NCBI GenBank assembly: GCA_949292775.1
Contig: CASFBL010000008.1
Span: forward strand, 1 to 64,000
Direction: 5' to 3'
From: an uncultured Eubacteriales bacterium
Lineage (GTDB): Bacteria > Bacillota > Clostridia > Oscillospirales > Acutalibacteraceae
Length of the DNA: 64,000 nt
Shown here: one piece after another, positions 8,113 through 15,961 of the stretch
How the letters are laid out: every line of letters begins with the position of its first letter
How positions within the stretch are numbered: position 1 is the stretch's first letter
Notes under the pieces: model-generated
What the model saw: only the letters and a program-made list of their open reading frames with translations
The model's database searches: none
Told to the model about the DNA's origin: nothing
Position numbers and translations under genes: made by a program

Positions 8113-8814
8113 ATGAAAAACAGAGATTATGATGCAAGCGTACATTTTTACGGGATTATTTGGAACATTACGGCGCTGCTGCTGTTTTTGATGGTGCCGG
8201 TCGCCATTTGTGTGCATCTCGGTGTTTGGCCCGAGGGCAGTTATGTTTTAAAAGGTCTTTTGCCGGTCGCCATGTTGTTTTACCCGACTTCGGTCATTGA
8301 AGTGTTCACCTATACGCCTTTGCTTGGCGCCGGCGGCACTTATTTGAGCTTCGTTACAGGCAATATTACGAACTTAAAACTGCCGTGCGGACTCAACGCT
8401 ATGGAAAACGCGGGCGTCCGCGCCAACAGTGCAGAGGGCGAAGTCATTTCCACCATAGCGATTGCGACCTCTTCCATTGTTACGACGATTATTATCGCCA
8501 TCGGCGTGGTGGCATTCAGCCCGGTTCTGCCTTACTTGACCGACGAAAATTCGGTGTTCGCCCCGGCGTTTAACCAGGTTGTGCCTGCGCTGTTCGGCGC
8601 TTTGGGCATCAGCTATTTTATGAAGCATTGGAAGATTGCCATTGTGCCGGTTGCCGCCATTATTTTGATTTTGCTGATAAACGGCAATATTGCTTCCGGT
8701 GTGCTTATCCCCGTGGGCGTTGTGATTTCGCTTGTGAGCGCACACCTGATGTTTAAAAAAGGGCTTCTTGACGACAAGTCGGAGAAAGCCGAACAAAGCG
8801 AAAAAGCAGAATAA
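8113..8814 (+). CDS. Partner membrane protein of DUF5058
   Basis: The 233-residue protein has about six membrane helices and a charged C-terminal tail (KSEKAEQSEKAE). The region LPCGLNAMENAGV, followed by a helix rich in Thr and Ile, is the most conserved-looking part and could line a substrate path. The start is preceded by AAGGAGGGCG at 8098-8107, so it is translationally close to the DUF5058 gene. I infer a two-component small-molecule transporter; the direction and substrate cannot be read from the sequence. Confidence 0.7.
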   Translation: MKNRDYDASVHFYGIIWNITALLLFLMVPVAICVHLGVWPEGSYVLKGLLPVAMLFYPTSVIEVFTYTPLLGAGGTYLSFVTGNITNLKLPCGLNAMENAGVRANSAEGEVISTIAIATSSIVTTIIIAIGVVAFSPVLPYLTDENSVFAPAFNQVVPALFGALGISYFMKHWKIAIVPVAAIILILLINGNIASGVLIPVGVVISLVSAHLMFKKGLLDDKSEKAEQSEKAE

Positions 8815-8830
8815 GAAGCAAAATAATAAA

Positions 8831-8866
8831 ACACCCGTGAGCCGATTACAGCTTGCGGGTGTTTTT
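8831..8866 (+). terminator. Intrinsic terminator between convergent genes
   Basis: ACACCCGTGAGC pairs with GCTTGCGGGTGT (two wobbles), with a run of T at 8862-8866. It ends the DUF5058 operon. Confidence 0.7.
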
Positions 8867-8873
8867 ATATAGC

Positions 8874-9356
8874 TTATGCAAAGGTGATTTCCTCGAACGA
8901 AGCGTTTGCCGCGCGCCGTAAATCATCGGGCGCAAGCTCCATTTGAAAGCCGATTTTGCCGCCGCTGACGACCATGGTTTTAAGGCTTTTCGCCGAAGCG
9001 TCAATCACCGTGCGAAACGCTTTTTTCATGCCGATGGGGCCGCACCCGCCGCGGATATAGCCGGTGGTGCGCTCCAAATCTTTAACATGGAGCATCTCTA
9101 CACTTTTTTCAGAAACAGAGGCGGCCGCCGCTTTCAAGTCAAGCTCTGCCGCCACGGGAATGACGAACACATAAAAACTGCCGGATTTTCCTTTAGTGAC
9201 CAGCGTTTTGAATACACGGTTTTGGTCAACGCCGATTTTCCCGGCAACGCTGATCCCGTCAATCTCACCATCGGGGTCATAGGTGTGCATTTGGTAGGGG
9301 ATTTTCTCGCGTTCTAAAATACGCATGGCGTTGGTTTTGGGAATGTTTTTAGACAT
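8874..9356 (-). CDS. ybaK: YbaK-type Cys-tRNA(Pro)/Cys-tRNA(Cys) deacylase
   Basis: A 160-residue YbaK/EbsC-family protein. The order of motifs fits: TNAMRILEREKIPYQMHTYD, a VFKTLVTKG strand, VIPVAAELDLKAAA, then GYIRGGCGPIGMKKAF and the late G..GFQMELAPDDL segment. The family hydrolyses Cys-tRNA(Pro) misloaded by prolyl-tRNA synthetase. The conserved lysine expected for this activity is likely the K of VFKTL. The start at 9356 follows AGGTGA at a normal distance. It appears to stand alone, convergent with the DUF5058 operon. Confidence 0.85.
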   Translation of the reverse strand: MSKNIPKTNAMRILEREKIPYQMHTYDPDGEIDGISVAGKIGVDQNRVFKTLVTKGKSGSFYVFVIPVAAELDLKAAAASVSEKSVEMLHVKDLERTTGYIRGGCGPIGMKKAFRTVIDASAKSLKTMVVSGGKIGFQMELAPDDLRRAANASFEEITFA

Positions 9357-9401
9357 AAAATCACCTGAATACGCAAAATTATCGAACACAAGGTAACACA
9401 A

Positions 9402-9431
9402 TACCGGCCGGAAGTCAACCTCCGACCGGTA
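9402..9431 (-). terminator. Hairpin downstream of the GH13 gene
   Basis: TACCGGCCGG (9402-9411) pairs with CCGACCGGTA (9422-9431), one wobble. The T-run on the minus strand is weak (TTGTGTT), so termination is probable rather than certain. Confidence 0.45.
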
Positions 9432-9451
9432 ATTTTATTGTGTGAATTTTT

Positions 9452-11134
9452 TTAAGCGTTATACAAATAAACGCGCGCTTCATAAGGGCGCAGTGCGCAG
9501 ATGTTCGGCTTTGCCGGCGCGTCTTTGTAATTGCAAATAAGCAGCTTCCCGGCGGTCAAATCAAACCCTTCCGGTGCACGGAAAGTGACCGTTTGGTCAG
9601 AAAAAGAGCAAATAACCAGCGCACGCTTGTTTTCAAAGTTCCGTTCATAGACAAACAGCTCTTCGCTTTTTTCATAATGCTCTTTAAAGTCGCCATAGAT
9701 GAGCACAGGATTCTCCTTACGCGTCTTTAAAAGCTTGCGGTAATAATTGAGAATGGAGGTTTTGTCTTTTTCCTGCGAAGCAACATTGATTTGCTTGTAA
9801 TTCGGATTGATTTTGAACCACGGTGTCTCGCCGTCGGTAAAACCTGCGTTTTTCCCGGCGGTCCACTGCACCGGGGTGCGGGAATTGTCACGCGACATGG
9901 CGTTTTCCGTTTCTAAAATCTTTGCGTCGGAAAAACCAAACTTACGCAAAGTGGCGCAGTCGTTTTGAATCGCAACATCTACATAGTCATCCAAAGAATC
10001 CATGTGGATATTGGTCATGCCGATTTCCTGCCCTTGGTAAATAAACGGCGTGCCGCTTTGGCAGATATACATGGTTGCCAGCATTTTTGCGCTTTCGTCG
10101 TGGAATTCCTTGTCGTTGCCGTAACGGCTGACAATGCGCGGCTGGTCGTGGTTTTCAATATAAAGCGCATTCCAACCCTTGCGATACAGCTTTTTCTGCC
10201 ATTCGGCATAGACTTTCTTAAGCCTTGTCAGCTTGAATTTGCGGCGAATGCAGTTCATGCCGATGCAGTCTATGTTCATGTGCTGGAAATGGAACATCAT
10301 ATTAAGGACCTGGTTTTTGCCCTCTTCCACATATTCGAGCGCGCGCTCCGGCGTCATCATCGGCGCTTCGCCCACGGTGAACGCGTCGTATTTTTTCAGC
10401 ACATCGTTTTGAAATTCCGTGAGGTATTCCAACAGGTGCGGCCCCTTGCGATAGTGCTCAATGCCGGTTGCGGCGGGCAGGGGGAACCCGTCCGGTAAGC
10501 CTTCGGCTTTGGAAATAAAGGTGATGACATCTTCGCGGAAGCCGTCCACGCCCATGGAAAGCCAAAACTCCATAATGCCCTTGACTTCTTCGCGGACTTT
10601 GGGATTGTCCATGTTTAAGTCAGGCTGCTTTTTGGCAAACAGGTGCAGGTAATATTCGCCAAGTTTCTCGTCATATTCCCACGCTCTGCCTTCAAACAGA
10701 GAAAGCCAGTTGTTCGGTGGCTTTTTGCCGTCTTTGCCTTTGCCCTTGCACCAGAAATAGTAGTCGTGATAAGGGTTGTCGTCGCCTTTTTTGCTTTCCT
10801 TGAACCATTCGTGTTCATCAGAGGTGTGGTTGACGACCAAATCCATAATGACTTTTAACCCGCGTTCGTGCGCGCCGTCAAGCACCTGCTTAAAGACCTC
10901 CAGCGTGCCGTAATCGCTGCAAATGTCGCGGTAATCGGCAATGTCATAGCCGAAATCCGCCTGCGGGGAGGGGTAAAGCGGAGAAAACCAAATCGCGTCT
11001 ACACCGAGACTTTTTATATAGTCGAGCTTCTCCAAAACGCCGTAAAGGTCTCCGATTCCATCCCCGTTGCCGTCCTTGAAAGACCGGGGCCAGATTTGAT
11101 AAACTGCTGCTTCCTTATACCATGCATTGTCCAT
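9452..11134 (-). CDS. GH13 oligo-1,6-glucosidase / alpha-glucosidase
   Basis: This 560-residue cytoplasmic glycoside hydrolase, the usual size for oligo-1,6-glucosidases, cleaves isomalto- or malto-oligosaccharide ends. The (beta/alpha)8 signatures are present: DLVVNHTSDEH near residue 100, the nucleophile Asp202 in GFREDV, the acid/base Glu256 in TVGEAP, and Asp330 in ENHD. Val follows the nucleophile; in this family Val there goes with alpha-1,6 preference and Ala/Thr with alpha-1,4. No signal peptide is seen. ATG 11134 lies 8 bases after AGGAG and is preferred to the in-frame GTG at 11140. No sugar transporter sits next to it. Confidence 0.9.
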   Translation of the reverse strand: MDNAWYKEAAVYQIWPRSFKDGNGDGIGDLYGVLEKLDYIKSLGVDAIWFSPLYPSPQADFGYDIADYRDICSDYGTLEVFKQVLDGAHERGLKVIMDLVVNHTSDEHEWFKESKKGDDNPYHDYYFWCKGKGKDGKKPPNNWLSLFEGRAWEYDEKLGEYYLHLFAKKQPDLNMDNPKVREEVKGIMEFWLSMGVDGFREDVITFISKAEGLPDGFPLPAATGIEHYRKGPHLLEYLTEFQNDVLKKYDAFTVGEAPMMTPERALEYVEEGKNQVLNMMFHFQHMNIDCIGMNCIRRKFKLTRLKKVYAEWQKKLYRKGWNALYIENHDQPRIVSRYGNDKEFHDESAKMLATMYICQSGTPFIYQGQEIGMTNIHMDSLDDYVDVAIQNDCATLRKFGFSDAKILETENAMSRDNSRTPVQWTAGKNAGFTDGETPWFKINPNYKQINVASQEKDKTSILNYYRKLLKTRKENPVLIYGDFKEHYEKSEELFVYERNFENKRALVICSFSDQTVTFRAPEGFDLTAGKLLICNYKDAPAKPNICALRPYEARVYLYNA

Positions 11135-11201
11135 TAACACCGCTCCTTTTTGTGAAATATAGCTGGATGCAGATAGTATAACATATTTTCAGAAAAAAAG
11201 A

Positions 11202-11230
11202 AACGCCGTGATTGCACACGGCGTTCTTTT
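11202..11230 (-). terminator. Terminator of the secreted repeat protein gene
   Basis: AACGCCGTG (11202-11210) and CACGGCGTT (11217-11225) form a perfect 9-bp stem. On the minus strand it is followed by TTCTTTTTTT; on the plus strand it is followed by TCTTTT, so it may work both ways. Confidence 0.7.
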
Positions 11231-11240
11231 ATGGAGGAGA

Positions 11241-13142
11241 TCAGGTAATCGTAAAGGATCTGGTAATGGGTGCCGCCTGATAGTTGCCGCCGATGGTGAC
11301 AACGGTCTGGGTGTAGAAGCCCGGCTCAGTAGGCGCCGTGGTGGTGCTGGTGTAAGGCGCGCCGTTCTTTTTTACCCCGGTGTAGAGGTATTTGACTGCG
11401 CCGTCAACAGGAACGCCATAATAAGAAAGCGTTGCGTTGAAATCGAAGTTCGCAGCGTCCGCCGCCGCAATTTTACCGTTTTCAATTTCCTGGTTGAAAA
11501 CAAGCTTCACAGAAGCATAGCGCATTTTAACAAGCAGCATACCGACGCCGATGCCCGTTTCATAGTTTTCATTCTGTGCAATGGCAACTACGCTGTAAGA
11601 ACCGGCGACATTCGGCTCATCAAAGCCGATGCGGATTTCCTTGATGGAAGAGGGCAGATTGTCAATAATGTCGAGAATCGTGCCGATAACGCCCAAATCG
11701 ATTTTCAGCGTAGTAATCAGGTTTTTCAGCTCGGGGGAGTTGATAACAGCGTTGATTTCAGCAATCGTAATGCCGTTTTCAATGATATCGTCCACGGTTC
11801 TGCCAACGACCAGCTTCACAATGGGGTTAAGAAGGTCAATAAAGAAGCTTTCTGTCATTTCGTCCGGCAGGTCAATGAACAGTGCCGAGGTGACGGAACT
11901 GGTTGTTCCCAAATAAATGGTGTAAACCGTAAACGGGTCGTTGGAGGAAAGCGTTACAAAATCTTCAGGCAGTTTTTCATCGGCAAATTTGTCTGTGCTG
12001 TGCACCGTGACCTTAACTTTTGCCTTATCAATGGTGACGGTTTGTTCCACGGTAGCGGCAGTGTGGGTGGAATTGCCCTTGAAAGTTACGCGAATCTGCT
12101 GTTCACCGGCGCCGATTGCGGGATATGTCAGCAAATCAAATGTGCCGCCCTCTAAGGGGACCCATTTTTTAATGCCGCCCGGTTTGCCGAGCACAACATT
12201 TTCCGCATAATATTCAACGGTGAAGAAGTCTTTGTTGAGGTTCTCTTTTGCCGGAAGCGTGGAGGTCTTCCAATCAATCAAATCGTTGAAAAAGCTTTCA
12301 CGAAGCGCATTTGCATCGCTTGTATAGGTGAACGATTTGTCAGTCAGCGTGAGCGCGGATTCAGCACGCTCAAAAACAGCGACAGGCGCTTTGAACTCAA
12401 CCGTTGTGGTGTAATATTCCGGGTCAGACAGAACGGTCATTTTGAAACGGAAAGTGCCGCCGTCGGCCAACTCTTTTTGAATATTGGTGGAATCTGTGAA
12501 TTCCAGTTCATGCCAGATCGGAATGGTGTCGAGGCGAGATGCGTTGTACTGGAAAGTGACATCTTCCCAGGTCAAATCCTGCGGGAAGGAATTCTCAGCA
12601 TCATAGACCGCATTGAAAAGGTCCTGACGGAAACGATCAAAATCCGTGGTGAGATCATCTTTCAAATACAGAAGAACATTTTCTGTAACCGGCTTTGTGG
12701 CGATGCTCGCGGTCGGGATTTCCACGGAGGTCTGAAGCGTCAGCTTGACCTGTGTGCTCTCATCACCGGCCAGACGAATGTCATACTCGCCGTTTGCGTT
12801 GTCCTTAAGTGCGGGGTGCGTGTAGGTGGTCAGCAGCTTTTTGCTGGTGAAACCGTCAATGCTGCCCCATGCGGAATTTTTGAGCAGTCCGTTCTTGCCC
12901 TGGCAATAGTATTCCCAGTTGAGGCTCTGCGCGTCTTTACCCTCGGGATTGGCAACGAGCGCTGTGAACAGCTCGGCTTTGACCTGCTTTTCGGTCATGT
13001 CTGCGGTGATGAATGCGGTACCGTCCCTCAGCTGTACCGCTTCGTTGTCAGCAGCAAACGCCTGTAACGGCAGTATGCTCAGCATCATTAAAATGGTGAG
13101 CGCCAAGGCGGTAAGCTTGCTGACGGCTTTGACTTTTTTCAT
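11241..13142 (-). CDS. Large secreted protein with tandem Ig-like repeats
   Basis: A 633-residue exported protein. The signal peptide is clear (MKKVKAVSKL, then a hydrophobic stretch ending LPLQAFA). Three units of about 110 residues follow, each built as strand, short helix with F..DL.., then a W or YYA segment, a TYPAL/PAIGAGE-type turn and a final strand of the form VKLTLQ or TVEQTVTI. The rest is further beta structure. No cell-wall motif, dockerin or S-layer domain is recognised, so it may be released or held non-covalently. Start ATG follows AAGGAGG. The promoter is at 13176-13204 and a terminator follows the stop. Ligand and role are unknown. Confidence 0.7.
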   Translation of the reverse strand: MKKVKAVSKLTALALTILMMLSILPLQAFAADNEAVQLRDGTAFITADMTEKQVKAELFTALVANPEGKDAQSLNWEYYCQGKNGLLKNSAWGSIDGFTSKKLLTTYTHPALKDNANGEYDIRLAGDESTQVKLTLQTSVEIPTASIATKPVTENVLLYLKDDLTTDFDRFRQDLFNAVYDAENSFPQDLTWEDVTFQYNASRLDTIPIWHELEFTDSTNIQKELADGGTFRFKMTVLSDPEYYTTTVEFKAPVAVFERAESALTLTDKSFTYTSDANALRESFFNDLIDWKTSTLPAKENLNKDFFTVEYYAENVVLGKPGGIKKWVPLEGGTFDLLTYPAIGAGEQQIRVTFKGNSTHTAATVEQTVTIDKAKVKVTVHSTDKFADEKLPEDFVTLSSNDPFTVYTIYLGTTSSVTSALFIDLPDEMTESFFIDLLNPIVKLVVGRTVDDIIENGITIAEINAVINSPELKNLITTLKIDLGVIGTILDIIDNLPSSIKEIRIGFDEPNVAGSYSVVAIAQNENYETGIGVGMLLVKMRYASVKLVFNQEIENGKIAAADAANFDFNATLSYYGVPVDGAVKYLYTGVKKNGAPYTSTTTAPTEPGFYTQTVVTIGGNYQAAPITRSFTIT

Positions 13143-13175
13143 AAAATGCCTCCTTAATTAATTTTGTTATTGTGC

Positions 13176-13204
13176 ATTTTATCACTTAATGAACAGCAGT
13201 TCAA
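13176..13204 (-). promoter_or_regulatory. Promoter of the secreted repeat protein gene
   Basis: On the minus strand TTGAAC (13204-13199) and TAAAAT (13181-13176) are 17 bases apart, 34 bases from the start codon. Confidence 0.55.
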
Positions 13205-13406
13205 CATCATTTTCGCAAAAAAACAAGCTTCTTAGGCCAAATTTTCCACAGGTTTTTTGTTAATATTTACCAAATATAAGCCTCTATATACATAAAATAT
13301 ACACAAAATTCACACTTTTTGTACGGAAAACGGGCTGGATGATGGTGCTTTGAAAAAGTGTACGAAAAGCTTTTGAAAAGGGAAGCGAAGTTTTCACAAA
13401 TTGCTG
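13205..13406. other. Intergenic stretch between divergent transcription units, no gene seen
   Basis: AT-rich spacer between the minus-strand secreted protein promoter and the V-ATPase promoter. I see no open frame with a ribosome site, no strong hairpin and no repeated box. A single TTTTCCACA at about 13242-13250 resembles a DnaA box but stands alone. Confidence 0.6.
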
Positions 13407-13434
13407 TTGTTATTCTTGAAAAAAGTGTTATAAT
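13407..13434 (+). promoter_or_regulatory. Promoter of the V-ATPase operon
   Basis: TTGTTA at 13407-13412 and a perfect TATAAT at 13429-13434 with 16-base spacing, giving a leader of about 40 bases to the first gene at 13484. Confidence 0.6.
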
Positions 13435-13483
13435 TATCAGTTGTTGAAAACACCAAATTTGCGTGCAACGGGAGGCTTTCAAA

Positions 13484-13795
13484 ATGGAAAACGCACTGCA
13501 CATGATTGTGGAAACGGATAAGGCTTCGCGCCAGAAGGTGGAACAGGCTTATGCGCGGCGGGAACAGCTTACCGAAGAACTTTCTGCAAAAAAGCAGGAA
13601 ATCGACGCGCAGTATAAAGAGCAGGCGCAACAGGTTTTAGCAAAGAAACGCGCAGAAGCGCAGGAACAGCTGGAAAATGCTAAGGCACAGCGTGCACAAA
13701 AGGATGCGCAGATCCGCACCCACCTGCAGGAAACCTATGCGCAGCAGCACGCTGCATGGGAAACAGAAATTTTTGAGGCTGTGGTCTCTCAGTAA
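13484..13795 (+). CDS. ntpF: V-type ATPase subunit G/H-like peripheral stalk protein
   Basis: This first gene of the operon encodes 103 residues, almost entirely a charged coiled coil rich in Ala, Gln, Glu and Lys (QVLAKKRAEAQEQLENAK). Such short coiled-coil proteins at the start of bacterial V/A-ATPase operons pair with subunit E to form the outer stalk that holds the A3B3 head. Sequence conservation in the family is low, so the call rests on length, composition and position. ATG 13484 follows GGGAGG; an upstream in-frame codon at 13463 lacks a ribosome site. Confidence 0.8.
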   Translation: MENALHMIVETDKASRQKVEQAYARREQLTEELSAKKQEIDAQYKEQAQQVLAKKRAEAQEQLENAKAQRAQKDAQIRTHLQETYAQQHAAWETEIFEAVVSQ

Positions 13796-13855
13796 TGTAG
13801 AAACAAGCCTTTGCTTGTTTGACGGTCTATATCATAATGTTTACAAGGAAGGAGC

Positions 13856-14917
13856 ATGGTTGTGCGAAGCAAGACGGCCGCTTATTCGGCGAATGCACTT
13901 TTAGCAAAGGCACGCGCGATGTATGGAGATATACTTACCTCCGAAGATTACAGCGAGCTTGCAAACTGCCGCAGTACGCAGGAATATCTGAATTATTTGA
14001 AAAACCGCACAGCATACGCAATGGTGCTCAAAGACCTGCCGAATGTGCAGATGAGCCGCGCACGGCTGGAAGCCATGCTTACGAAATATCGGTTGATGCG
14101 CATTGCTTCGCTTGCCGCGAATGAAAAGGCGCTCGGCGGCCACCTTTATCAGGTAATGCTGCTGCAATATGATATGGGCGTGCTTCTGCGTTGTGCAGAA
14201 AATCTGGGCTCTTCCAATTTCGGCGAATATCTTGGTTTTGCGCCGGACTTCTTTAAGAACAATTCCCAACTGCCGATAGCAAGGCTTGAGGCGGCAAAGG
14301 ACTTTGATGATTTGTATGCCGCACTGGAGAATACACCCTATCAGCGGCTGTTTGACGCTTTCAAAACGGGCAAGCTTGCGTTCAGCGTGCGCATTTTGGT
14401 GCCGCTTCTGCATGATTACATCGTGGGGCAGACTGAAAAAATCATTCGTAAAGACTACCCGGAAAAAGAGCAGGAAGAGCTTTTAAACATCATCCGTATG
14501 CGTTCCGATATGACGACAATAGAAGGGCTGTTCCGGCTGAAAAAATATTTTCCGCAGGTTGATGCCAAGGAGAGCGCCTTTTTGATCAGCCATGTAACGG
14601 CGCTGAGCGAAAAAGAGCTGGACGCCTTGCTTGCGGCGGCGGATACGCAGGAGCTCACCGCGCTTTTGAAAAAGACGCGCTATGGCAAGCTGTTGGATTT
14701 TTCTTCAGAAGAAATCATCGAGAAAAAAACGCGGCGTGCATTGCTGCGGCAGGATGAAAAGCATCTGCGATTTTCCACATATCCGCAGGTCACGCTGTTG
14801 AGTTATATCGGCATTTTGGATGTCGAAAATAAAAATTTGACCAACATCTCCGAAGGCATCGGCTACGGCGAAGCACCGGAAGAGATATTGAAATATTTAA
14901 TTATTCAGGACACTTAA
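13856..14917 (+). CDS. ntpC: V-type ATPase subunit C (d/AC39 family)
   Basis: A 353-residue helical protein matching the C/AC39 family, the cap that couples the central rotor shaft to the membrane c/K ring. The start region (AYSANALLAKARAMYGDIL) and repeated helical bundles such as YGKLLDFSSEEIIEK are typical of the family. The C-terminal AEIL-like segment (GEAPEEILKYLI) closes the protein. ATG 13856 has AAGGA six bases upstream; a GTG at 13862 is also possible. It follows the stalk gene by 60 bases and precedes the two subunit I genes. Confidence 0.9.
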   Translation: MVVRSKTAAYSANALLAKARAMYGDILTSEDYSELANCRSTQEYLNYLKNRTAYAMVLKDLPNVQMSRARLEAMLTKYRLMRIASLAANEKALGGHLYQVMLLQYDMGVLLRCAENLGSSNFGEYLGFAPDFFKNNSQLPIARLEAAKDFDDLYAALENTPYQRLFDAFKTGKLAFSVRILVPLLHDYIVGQTEKIIRKDYPEKEQEELLNIIRMRSDMTTIEGLFRLKKYFPQVDAKESAFLISHVTALSEKELDALLAAADTQELTALLKKTRYGKLLDFSSEEIIEKKTRRALLRQDEKHLRFSTYPQVTLLSYIGILDVENKNLTNISEGIGYGEAPEEILKYLIIQDT

Positions 14918-14977
14918 AGTGTTTCGCGGTATTTGCTGCGGTCTGAATTTAGCGTTTGAGATTTAAAGGAGACAAAA

Positions 14978-15961
14978 ATGTCGGCTGCACGAGTTCGGCT
15001 GATGAAAGTCAGCGGCAATTTAGAACAACTGAATCCGTTGAGCGAAAAGCTGCAGGCGTGCGGGTGTTTTTATCCCGATGCGGTGGGCAAATATGTTTCT
15101 TCGTCTATGGGCTTTCTGCCGTATACGCAGGACGACCCATACAGCGACAAGCTGGAGCGGCTGCGTGCAACAGCTGAAGCCGCCGGGTTGACCCTCGAAG
15201 AGAACGGTAAGACATGCGACGGGGCATCTTGGTCGCAGGAGGACGAAGCCTATCTCGCCGCTCTGCAAAAGCAGGTTGCCGATTTGGCAGATGAAAAGCA
15301 GGCGCTCCTCGGGCAAAAGGAAGTCTGCGAAGCGGGCTTGCAAAAATACGCCCATTTTCAAGACCTGGACTTGCCGTTAGACAGCATTGCGGACTGCGCG
15401 TTTGTCAAGGCGCGGTTCGGGCACATTCCAAAAGAGAGTCTGCCGAAGTTTAAAACGGTGTTCGACGATGACCCGTATTTGCAGTTTTACCCGTGCTCCG
15501 AAGATAAAACCGATTACTGGGGCATGTATTTTGCCCCGCTTGACCGCTTAAATGAAATCGACGGTAAGTTTGCATTTTTGATGTTTGAACCGGTTACGGT
15601 ACCCGGCGCCGCCGGCACAGTGACGCAGGTCATTGAGCAGGTGCAGAAAAGCATATCGATTTTAGACGAGCATCTCACCAATCAGGAAAACGAGCGAAAA
15701 GCGTTTTGCCAAAAGGAGCAAACGCGTGTAAACACCGTCTACCAAAAGTTGATTTACCTGCGCGACGCGTTCCGGCTTCGGGCGCACGCCTGGCACAGCA
15801 ACCAAAGCTTTATGCTGGTCGGGTTTGTGCCGGAGGAAAAAGAAGACGAAATAGAAGCTATGATTTTAACATTACCGGATGTCACCGTGGAACGCGGCGA
15901 CAAACGGATTTCGGCCCGAAAAGCCGCGAAAATGACAGGGAGGCGAAAAAATGGCGATTGA
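14978..15961 (+). CDS. Soluble subunit-I-like protein: duplicate of the cytosolic half of V-ATPase subunit I
   Basis: The protein has 327 residues and aligns over its whole length with the first ~310 residues of the next gene, sharing GKYVSS, LDSIADC, FGH.PKES, FYPCSEDKTDYWG and PGAAGTV. It has the coiled coils and the central globular part but stops before the membrane domain, ending in a basic tail (RKAAKMTGRRKNGD). No membrane helix is present. The frame is intact and overlaps the next gene by 11 bases, with a good ribosome site (AAAGGAG). It therefore looks expressed, not decayed. In V/A-ATPases the subunit I cytosolic arm binds the EG stalks; a free copy could compete for or add to those contacts. 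Function is unproven. Confidence 0.8.
   Translation: MSAARVRLMKVSGNLEQLNPLSEKLQACGCFYPDAVGKYVSSSMGFLPYTQDDPYSDKLERLRATAEAAGLTLEENGKTCDGASWSQEDEAYLAALQKQVADLADEKQALLGQKEVCEAGLQKYAHFQDLDLPLDSIADCAFVKARFGHIPKESLPKFKTVFDDDPYLQFYPCSEDKTDYWGMYFAPLDRLNEIDGKFAFLMFEPVTVPGAAGTVTQVIEQVQKSISILDEHLTNQENERKAFCQKEQTRVNTVYQKLIYLRDAFRLRAHAWHSNQSFMLVGFVPEEKEDEIEAMILTLPDVTVERGDKRISARKAAKMTGRRKNGD

Noticed and set aside
11208..12155. Long open frame opposite the secreted repeat protein (315 codons)
   Set aside because: It is antisense to a gene with a clear signal peptide, promoter and terminator. Its own translation has no domain and no ribosome site.
12477..13067. 196-codon plus-strand open frame inside the secreted protein gene
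   Set aside because: Shadow of the minus-strand gene, no ribosome site.
13242..13250. DnaA-box-like TTTTCCACA
   Set aside because: A single imperfect box without a cluster or neighbouring dnaA/dnaN, so no origin.
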